A stretch of 12,992 nt of DNA from an uncultured Micrococcales bacterium (GTDB lineage: Bacteria; Actinomycetota; Actinomycetes; Actinomycetales; Microbacteriaceae). The translations under genes and the position numbers were made by a program. The notes beneath the pieces are model-generated. The model saw only the letters and a program-made list of their open reading frames with translations. It ran no database searches and was not told where the DNA came from. The stretch lies in assembly GCA_903820955.1 (NCBI GenBank), contig CAIJJH010000071.1:1-12992 (forward strand), in the 5' to 3' direction. Below, one piece after another: positions 7,924 through 12,992 of this stretch. Positions within the stretch are counted from its first letter, which is position 1. Each line of letters starts with the position of its first letter.

Positions 7924-8499
7924 ATGGCGAAGCTCTATTTCAGACATGGGGCGATGAATTCTGGCAAGTCGACCGCATTACTTCAAGTTGCCTACAACTA
8001 CGAAGAGCGCGGCTCAAAGGTGCTTATCGTCAAACCCTCGATCGACTCGAAAGCCGCTGACAACGTAACTTCTCGCCTTGGCTTCGGGCGCAAAGTCGAT
8101 CTGCTGGTCTCCCCCACCGACAACCTGCGCGAAGAATTTCTAAAGATTGGCCAGGGTGTTGGTTGCCTGCTGATCGACGAGGCACAGTTTTTGAGTCGCG
8201 AACAGGTTGAGCAGGCGCTGGCTATTGCAGTCCTTGACGATGTTCCGGTCATCGCCTACGGAATTCGCACCGATTTCAGAACCGCCGGATTCCCGGGCAG
8301 CACACGACTTCTCGAGATTGCCCACAGCCTCGAAGAACTGAAGACAATCTGCCGCTGCGGCCGAAAGGCAATGTTCAACGCCCGCAAGGGCGCATCTGGC
8401 TATGTTTTCGACGGTGACCAAGTGGCAATCGATTCGGTCGATGCCTCATACGAATCCCTCTGCGCTAACTGCTACATGGCTGAGCGCGCCAAACAATGA
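7924..8499 (+). CDS. tdk: Thymidine kinase, type II (TK1-like)
   Basis: Phosphorylates thymidine to dTMP with ATP in the pyrimidine salvage pathway. The 191-residue protein has the P-loop GAMNSGKST (9-17), a Walker B/catalytic DEAQF (85-89; Glu86 is the likely base), and the lasso and zinc site with Cys143 and Cys145 (ICRCGRKA) and Cys180 and Cys183 (CANC). Length and motifs match bacterial Tdk, including that of E. coli. The frame is open further upstream to 7849, but that part overlaps fabF and does not look like Tdk. The ATG at 7924 begins with the family N-terminus AKLYF and has GAAGG eight bases upstream, inside the last codons of fabF. It sits four bases after fabF, which suggests co-transcription with fatty acid genes, and its stop overlaps the next start. 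Confidence 0.96.
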   Translation: MAKLYFRHGAMNSGKSTALLQVAYNYEERGSKVLIVKPSIDSKAADNVTSRLGFGRKVDLLVSPTDNLREEFLKIGQGVGCLLIDEAQFLSREQVEQALAIAVLDDVPVIAYGIRTDFRTAGFPGSTRLLEIAHSLEELKTICRCGRKAMFNARKGASGYVFDGDQVAIDSVDASYESLCANCYMAERAKQ

Positions 8500-10031
8500 G
8501 ACTCCTCTCCGGTGAAATTTTTCTAAACGGCCGGACGCGCAAGGCGGTTGCCTTCGATGAAACTGGAATTATCGCCTTTGACGATGAGGCGCTCGAGCTC
8601 GATGTTGAACTCGAAGAACTGGGCGAGTCTTTTCTCACCCACGCTTTCATGGATGGCCACGCCCATCCGCTTTTTGCGGGGCGCGAGCACCTCGGACCAG
8701 ATGTTACCAACGCAAAGAGCGTTGCCGAGATGCAGCAAATTGTCGCCGCCTGGCTCGCAGCCAATCAATCACCGATTTGGGCGGTTGGCGGAGCATACGA
8801 TCGCTCGATTGTCGATGGCGGCGTATTTCTCGCGAGCTGGTTAGACGAAGTGGCTCCCGATAGGCCCGTTGTGCTCCACGGTAGCGACCATCACACTCTT
8901 TGGGCTAATTCCGAGGCTATGAGGCTTGCTGGGGTCCTAAGCGAGGCTCCGTCGCTCTCAGTCGGTTCGATAGATATCGACGTCTCAGGTCGCCCCACAG
9001 GCGTTTTTCGCGAAACCGAGGCAAAAGAGCTAATTACCAACGCAATACCCGAACTTTCGATGACTGACCAGCTAAAGGCGCTCACCTGGGCACATGCAGA
9101 GTTAGCTTCGCTAGGAATCAGTGCCGTTCAGGACGCCTGGATGGACAAGGGCATGGTCGAGGTTTACCTAGCCGCCGAAGAACTCGGTGAATTGGTTCTT
9201 CGAACCAATCTGGCATTTTGGGTGCGTCCGGATTCCTGGCGCGTTGACGCCAAGAGGTTTATCGCAGAACGCACTCGGATCACCGCCCTGCGAAGCGCCA
9301 AGCTCAGCGCTAGGACCGTCAAATTCTTTGCCGATGGGGTTTTCGGTAGCGCTACGGCCTCGGTGAAGAAACCCTACGAGTCCTCGGCCGGTTACCTGGG
9401 CGACCCAGTCTGGAGCAGCGAGGAGCTCAACACAGCGGTAGCGCACTTTGCGGCAGCGGACTTCCAGATTCATATCCACGCCATTGGTGATGCGGGCGTC
9501 GCAATGGCACTTGATGCAATCGAAAGGGCGGGCTGCCCGGCGAACTCGGTGATCGCACACACCGAACTTGTAGCCGAAGAAGACATTCCACGATTTGCAC
9601 AACTGGGAGTAATCGCCAACTTTGAACCGCTGTGGGCAAGGGAAGACGGGATGCTAACCAGCTGCCTTCATCACCTTGGGCGAGAACGGCTCGATTCGAT
9701 GTACCGAATGCGCGACATCTTGGATTCCGGAGCCAAAATCAGTTTTGGTAGCGATTGGCCGGTTTCGAACCCAGATCCGCTTCTGGGCCTGTTCACCGCA
9801 ACGCACAGGGCTCTTCCTGAGACTCCCGCGGTTTCCTGGACGCCTCAGCAACGAATAACCGAACAAGAGGCGCTACACGCCTACACGCTCGCTGTGGCGC
9901 AGCAGCTCGAACTAACCCAGGATTCCTCCGACCTAGTGATCCTGTCTGGTAATCCGCTCACGGCCAACGTCCTAGATATCAAGGTCTTAGAAACGATTAT
10001 TGGCGGACAAACTGTGTTTGCCCGCCAATAA
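8496..10031 (+). CDS. Amidohydrolase of the YtcJ/NfdA type (amidohydrolase family 3)
   Basis: A predicted cytoplasmic metal-dependent hydrolase of the amidohydrolase superfamily, 511 residues, the usual length for this branch. The metal-site pattern is visible: DGHAHP (His55, His57), Lys276 in VKFFADGV, His326 and His328 in HIHAIGD, His355 in IAHTE, and Asp420 in FGSDWPVSNPDPL. The GSDWPV-x-NPDPL signature and the VKFFADG segment are typical of proteins annotated as YtcJ or N-substituted formamide deformylase (NfdA). Substrates of most members are unknown and none can be assigned here. The ATG overlaps the tdk stop by four bases (ATGA), so translation is probably coupled; I see no strong separate ribosome site. 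The last eleven codons and the stop lie within the terminator hairpin at 9996-10032. It is the last gene of the run. Confidence 0.9.
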   Translation: MRLLSGEIFLNGRTRKAVAFDETGIIAFDDEALELDVELEELGESFLTHAFMDGHAHPLFAGREHLGPDVTNAKSVAEMQQIVAAWLAANQSPIWAVGGAYDRSIVDGGVFLASWLDEVAPDRPVVLHGSDHHTLWANSEAMRLAGVLSEAPSLSVGSIDIDVSGRPTGVFRETEAKELITNAIPELSMTDQLKALTWAHAELASLGISAVQDAWMDKGMVEVYLAAEELGELVLRTNLAFWVRPDSWRVDAKRFIAERTRITALRSAKLSARTVKFFADGVFGSATASVKKPYESSAGYLGDPVWSSEELNTAVAHFAAADFQIHIHAIGDAGVAMALDAIERAGCPANSVIAHTELVAEEDIPRFAQLGVIANFEPLWAREDGMLTSCLHHLGRERLDSMYRMRDILDSGAKISFGSDWPVSNPDPLLGLFTATHRALPETPAVSWTPQQRITEQEALHAYTLAVAQQLELTQDSSDLVILSGNPLTANVLDIKVLETIIGGQTVFARQ

Positions 10032-10046
10032 TTCGATTTAATTTTT
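9996..10046. terminator. Long hairpin terminator overlapping a coding end, probably bidirectional
   Basis: The left arm 9996-10012 and right arm 10016-10032 are complementary at 16 of 17 positions (the exception is A10007 against C10021), with the three-base loop TGT. Stem bases include GGCGG/CCGCC with ATTATT/AATAAT at the foot. On the plus strand a T-rich stretch follows, ending in TTTTT at 10042-10046. On the minus strand the AT-rich foot and a short CGTTTC follow, after an A-rich run. It lies between the convergent amidohydrolase and pullulanase genes, whose stops are 13 bases apart, so it probably ends both transcripts. The left arm and most of the right arm are protein-coding. Confidence 0.88.
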
Positions 10047-12732
10047 ACTTCTTCAGGACCATGCTCGTTCCGGCTGGAACAACCAACTTGGTGCCGACGA
10101 CCTTACCGATTGCAGCAGTGCCCGCCTTTGAGCCATTGACCACAACTGCCCAGGTACCACCCGAAGGCAAGGTTAGGGTCACTGCCTTTTTGGTTCCGTT
10201 GAATGCAACGTAGATGTTTGACCAGCTGTCGCCTGCGCCAGTTCCGTTGATTAGGAACCCTAGGGCGTCGGTGCTGCCAGGCGTCCAATGGCTGATGTTT
10301 GTCAGAATCTTGGCCGAGGTATCCATGCGGAAGCCTACGTGAGCCTTGCGTAGCGCAATCAGGCCCTTGTAGTAGGCGCGCACATCAGCGTTAGCGACCT
10401 GGGTACTCCACTTTATAGAGTTCACTGAGTCGCCTGATTGGTAACTGTTATCGTCGCCGTTCTTCGAACGCATGAATTCCTGACCGGCCTGCATGAACGG
10501 CATGCCTTGCGAAAGGAACAGCATTGAAGCTGCTAACTTATCGGCGGCCACAATTTGCGCCGGCTTAGCCGAAGGCATTGAACCCACGAGTTTGTCGTAG
10601 AGCGTCAAGTTATCGTGCGCCTCGACGTAGTTGACCGATTGATTCGGACTATGAGCAGTCCAGTTACCCACGGTAGCCCCGGTTAGGCCGGTGTTGCCGA
10701 GGATTCCTATTTTGGCGTCATCGTGCTTTGTGGTTGCGCCACCGTTAACGTAGCCAGGCTCAGCCTTGTTGAATACCGAACCCTTGACTCCGTCGCGGAA
10801 CTGATCATTGAAGAAACCGATACCGGTAAGGTCTGCGCTCTGCCCCTGCGTGCCAGCGGTGCCATCGGGCAGTGCCGCACCCATGCTCCAGCCCTCACCG
10901 TAAACGATGATGCTCGGGTCGATAGCGGTTAGTGCGCTGCGAACCTGCTGCATAGTGGTGACATCCAAGACCCCCATTAGGTCGAAGCGGAAGCCATCGA
11001 GGTGGTAGTCGCGAGCCCAGTGCGAAACCGAATCCACGATGAACTTGCGAACCATGGGACGTTCAGAAGCCACTTCGTTGCCACAACCAGTTGCGTTGTA
11101 GTACTCGCCGGTAGCTGGATTGGTTCTGAAGAAGTAGCCGGGCACCAGGAGGTTCATACTGAAATCGTCTGGGCTAGCGACGTGGTTGTAAACCACGTCC
11201 ATGATTGTTCGCAGACCATTCTGGTGCATCGCGTTAACCGCTTGCTTGAGTTCACGAACTCGTGCCCAAGGGTTGGTCGGGTCAGACGAATACTGACCCT
11301 CTGGGGCGTTGTAGTTCAGTGGGTCGTAACCCCAGTTGAAACTCGGCGATAGCTCGCTTCCGCCAGAGAGGAAGTCGTAGATCGGCAGAAGCTCAACGTG
11401 CGATACGCCAAGGTCCTTGATTGCCGCCATCCCAGTTTTCACCGTAGTTCGCACGGTGGTTACTTTCTTGGTTTTAGGGTTTGTCGTCTTGGTTACCTTC
11501 GTGTAACTAGTGTTCATGTCGGTAAGGCCCAAGAATTTGCCCTTGTGGTTCGCAGGGATACCTGAGGACGAGTCCATTGATAGGTCTCGCACGTGCATCT
11601 CGTAAACGGTGGCGTCGACAGCGTTGCCGCTAAATGCTGGCTTGACTGCCCAACCTCCGCTCGGGTCGGTAGCCGCAGGGTCGGTCACAACACCGCGGGT
11701 GCCATTGACGGTCACCGAAGTGGCGTAAGGGTCAACCGCTTCGTTATTGTGACCGTTCACCGCTGCTGTGTAGGTATAAATCTGCCCGTCGCAGTTGCCT
11801 GCGAGCGAGTAGACCCAAGTACCGTTTACATCCTGAACCATCGAAAGCTGGTGCTCGGGAACAGCCTGCGTAGCGCTAACGTATGTATTTAGATACACAG
11901 CCGAGGCCGTAGGGGCCCAAACCCTGAAGTCGGTGTGATCGGCGCTGTAGGTGGCACCTAGATCGTTACCGCTGTATGTGTAGCGCGTGTTGAAGCCAGT
12001 GCTGTTGTAGATATTGCCAACCAGGACGGTCTTTTGTGTACCGACAGAATATGTAGCGCTTGAAAGCCTATAGGTGGTTCCGAACACGATGTCTTGATCC
12101 AGGTTCAGAATTACCTTGGAGGTCACATTGCTAGCGGTGGCGGAGGTAACGCTACCTATTGTCAAACCGCCAGTAAGCGAGAACCCTTCGTCACCCGCAC
12201 CAGAGAGCGTCATCGGCTGGTTAAGTAAGACAGTAATCTTTCTAAAGTCGTCAATAGAGGCCGAAATAAGCTTGGGAGCCAGCGGCGTCACGACCTGAAC
12301 CGTGTTGTAAATCGTCGCATCGCCTTGCTTTAACCAAATCTCGATGTTGCCGTTCGCGTCCCAGTTGGTCATAAATCTGTCAACTGCAACGTCCTTAGAG
12401 GTCCAGGCTCCTGGCGTGGCCGAGTAGCGAACGATGAAGCCGAGGTTATCGAAGCCGGTCATGCCGGTCACGTCAGCCGTGACGTATGGACCAAAGGCGT
12501 CGGTTGGAGCTGTAGCGAAATCAGGGTTGGGGGTAACCGCTCCGTCGTTGCCAACCGTCATGTTCTTCCAGAGGAACAGGTTGTAACCGGCGTAGTCTCC
12601 GGCGTCACGGTTGTAGTGCACCTTGATGTGAAGGGTGCTTGGAATAGGTGTCGCGTTGGCAACGCTTCCAATACCGAGGACGAGAGCCGCAGAGGCTAGA
12701 ACAGACAGGAATTTTCGCACAAAAGTAGTCAT
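10045..12732 (-). CDS. pulA: Secreted type I pullulanase (GH13, CBM41 and CBM48 modules)
   Basis: Hydrolyses alpha-1,6 branch links of pullulan, amylopectin or glycogen outside the cell. In order, the 895-residue protein has a Sec signal peptide (charged TTFVRK, hydrophobic core, likely cleavage after ANA at about 28), a CBM41 module (about 32-137, with VHYNRDAGDYAGYNLFLW), a beta-rich pullulanase linker domain (about 150-245), CBM48 (about 255-345), the GH13 barrel (about 372-800) and a C-terminal beta domain. Catalytic residues are Asp584 (GFRFDLMG), Glu613 (YGEGW) and Asp707 (VEAHDN). The type I signature YNWGYDP appears as FNWGYDP (465-471). A Lys/Thr-rich insert occupies about 409-433. 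There is no LPXTG signal or C-terminal anchor, so the enzyme is probably released or held by its binding modules. The ATG at 12732-12730 has no SD; a -10-like box six bases upstream suggests leaderless expression. It runs towards the amidohydrolase gene and shares its terminator. Confidence 0.95.
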   Translation of the reverse strand: MTTFVRKFLSVLASAALVLGIGSVANATPIPSTLHIKVHYNRDAGDYAGYNLFLWKNMTVGNDGAVTPNPDFATAPTDAFGPYVTADVTGMTGFDNLGFIVRYSATPGAWTSKDVAVDRFMTNWDANGNIEIWLKQGDATIYNTVQVVTPLAPKLISASIDDFRKITVLLNQPMTLSGAGDEGFSLTGGLTIGSVTSATASNVTSKVILNLDQDIVFGTTYRLSSATYSVGTQKTVLVGNIYNSTGFNTRYTYSGNDLGATYSADHTDFRVWAPTASAVYLNTYVSATQAVPEHQLSMVQDVNGTWVYSLAGNCDGQIYTYTAAVNGHNNEAVDPYATSVTVNGTRGVVTDPAATDPSGGWAVKPAFSGNAVDATVYEMHVRDLSMDSSSGIPANHKGKFLGLTDMNTSYTKVTKTTNPKTKKVTTVRTTVKTGMAAIKDLGVSHVELLPIYDFLSGGSELSPSFNWGYDPLNYNAPEGQYSSDPTNPWARVRELKQAVNAMHQNGLRTIMDVVYNHVASPDDFSMNLLVPGYFFRTNPATGEYYNATGCGNEVASERPMVRKFIVDSVSHWARDYHLDGFRFDLMGVLDVTTMQQVRSALTAIDPSIIVYGEGWSMGAALPDGTAGTQGQSADLTGIGFFNDQFRDGVKGSVFNKAEPGYVNGGATTKHDDAKIGILGNTGLTGATVGNWTAHSPNQSVNYVEAHDNLTLYDKLVGSMPSAKPAQIVAADKLAASMLFLSQGMPFMQAGQEFMRSKNGDDNSYQSGDSVNSIKWSTQVANADVRAYYKGLIALRKAHVGFRMDTSAKILTNISHWTPGSTDALGFLINGTGAGDSWSNIYVAFNGTKKAVTLTLPSGGTWAVVVNGSKAGTAAIGKVVGTKLVVPAGTSMVLKK

Positions 12733-12738
12733 GCAATA

Positions 12739-12744
12739 ACACTA
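12739..12744 (-). promoter_or_regulatory. Possible -10 box giving a leaderless pullulanase mRNA
   Basis: The minus strand reads TAGTGT, matching the TAnnnT form of actinobacterial -10 boxes. Its last base is at -7 relative to the A of the pullulanase start codon. Transcription would thus begin at or next to the ATG, which agrees with the absence of any SD sequence there. No good -35 hexamer is present at the matching distance. A TTGACC lies at 12760-12755, too close to act as its -35. Confidence 0.4.
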
Positions 12745-12771
12745 GGCTGTGGCGGTCAACCGACGCGCAAT

Positions 12772-12785
12772 CGCAAGCGCTTACG
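12772..12785. promoter_or_regulatory. LacI-family-like operator upstream of the pullulanase
   Basis: A 14-base palindrome, CGCAAGCGCTTACG, symmetric at 12 of 14 positions around a central CG, with the core AAGCGCTT. LacI-type repressors of sugar genes bind even palindromes of this kind centred on CG. It lies 40-53 bases upstream of the pullulanase ATG, in the only intergenic space before that gene. It probably ties pullulanase to a maltose- or maltodextrin-responsive regulator encoded elsewhere. The regulator's identity is inference. Confidence 0.5.
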
Positions 12786-12813
12786 GTTCAAGCCGTTATG
12801 AAGTTGTAACTAA

Positions 12814-12890
12814 TGGTGGGGCGTGCGGGACTTGAACCCGCGACCGACGGATTATGAGTCCGCTGCTCTAACCGGCTGAGCTAACGCCCC
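12814..12890 (-). tRNA. tRNA with anticodon CAT, probably tRNA-Ile2, otherwise elongator tRNA-Met
   Basis: The reverse strand gives a full cloverleaf: the acceptor GGGGCGT pairs perfectly with ACGCCCC, with a D-arm GCTC/GAGC, anticodon stem GCGGA/TCCGT around the loop CTCATAA (anticodon CAT), and T-arm GCGGG/CCCGC with the loop TTCAAGT. The discriminator is A (12817) and CCA is encoded (12816-12814), unlike the tRNA-Val in this window. The body from GAGCAG through GACTCATAATC, GGTCGC and GGTTCAAGTCC resembles E. coli tRNA-Ile2 more than elongator Met. If so, the wobble C would be changed to lysidine by TilS to read AUA. An initiator tRNA is unlikely because the first acceptor pair is matched. 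It lies between the pullulanase and a gene ending 14 bases upstream of it. Confidence 0.9.
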
Positions 12891-12904
12891 CAGCCACTAC
12901 TAAT

Positions 12905-12992
12905 TTACTCGTCTAAACGCTTAATAACGTCCTTAGCCTTGCCAACGGTCTTTTTGACCCCTTTACGGACCTGTTTGTCCACTTTCTTGGCC
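12905..12992 (-). CDS. C-terminal end of an unrecognised lysine-rich protein (rest beyond the window)
   Basis: The minus strand is open from the window edge for 28 codons to a TAA at 12907-12905. The tail is very basic, with nine Lys and two Arg, alternates with Val and Ile, and ends in KRLDE. It looks like an amphipathic helix. Such tails occur in small membrane-linked or nucleic-acid-binding proteins, but 28 residues are too few to name a family. The reading frame and its stop sit cleanly 14 bases before the CAT tRNA on the same strand, which supports a real gene end. Confidence 0.6.
   Translation of the reverse strand, partial: AKKVDKQVRKGVKKTVGKAKDVIKRLDE

Noticed and set aside
12733-12992. 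A tRNA gene beside a single accessory-like gene, possible integration site
   Set aside because: I saw no integrase, no direct repeat of the tRNA end on the far side of the pullulanase, and no obvious change in base composition. There is no evidence of an inserted island.
1592-12992. CRISPR arrays, toxin-antitoxin pairs, phage or transposon genes
   Set aside because: No regularly spaced repeats, terminal inverted repeats or characteristic protein motifs were found. The region is dense core metabolism.

Overview
The window looks like core chromosome of a high-GC-lineage actinobacterium of moderate GC, most likely a compact-genome Microbacteriaceae (order Micrococcales). This rests on the actinobacterial-type homodimeric AceE, the AhpE-type peroxiredoxin next to it, the aceE-fabD-fabH-acpP-fabF gene order, GTG/TTG starts with good Shine-Dalgarno (SD) sites, and very short intergenic gaps. 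The family assignment is inference from protein resemblance and synteny recalled from memory; no search was run.

Left part (1-1591, all on the minus strand, read right to left): an AhpE-like peroxiredoxin (1591-1127), a tRNA-Val with anticodon TAC (1102-1030), and an unrecognised four-helix membrane protein with an acidic N-terminal half (997 to the window edge, incomplete). A 130-base divergent region (1592-1721) separates these from the main operon and holds a small hairpin in the presumed aceE leader.

Middle part (1722-10031, all on the plus strand): one tightly packed run of seven genes. These are aceE (pyruvate dehydrogenase E1), fabD, fabH, acpP, fabF, tdk (thymidine kinase) and a YtcJ/NfdA-type amidohydrolase. 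Gaps are 3, 7, 35, 21 and 4 bases, and the last pair overlaps by 4 bases. AceE helps make acetyl-CoA; FabD loads malonate onto AcpP; FabH starts and FabF extends the chain. The run therefore links pyruvate oxidation directly to type II fatty acid synthesis. The PucR-type regulator that sits between aceE and fabD in mycobacteria (MabR), and beside fabD in Streptomyces (FasR), is absent here. The run ends in a hairpin of 17 paired positions (one mismatch) that also encodes the last residues and stop codon of the amidohydrolase.

Right part (10045-12992, all on the minus strand): a secreted type I pullulanase converges on that hairpin. Upstream of it are a -10-like box compatible with leaderless transcription and a LacI-family-like operator palindrome. 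Then come a CAT-anticodon tRNA (probably tRNA-Ile2) and the lysine-rich C-terminal end of a gene running off the window.

I found no mobile element, CRISPR array, phage gene or defence system. Nothing here is a convincing new system. The points most worth a second look are the lost regulator between aceE and fabD, the coding terminator, the pullulanase control region and insert, and the unrecognised membrane protein.
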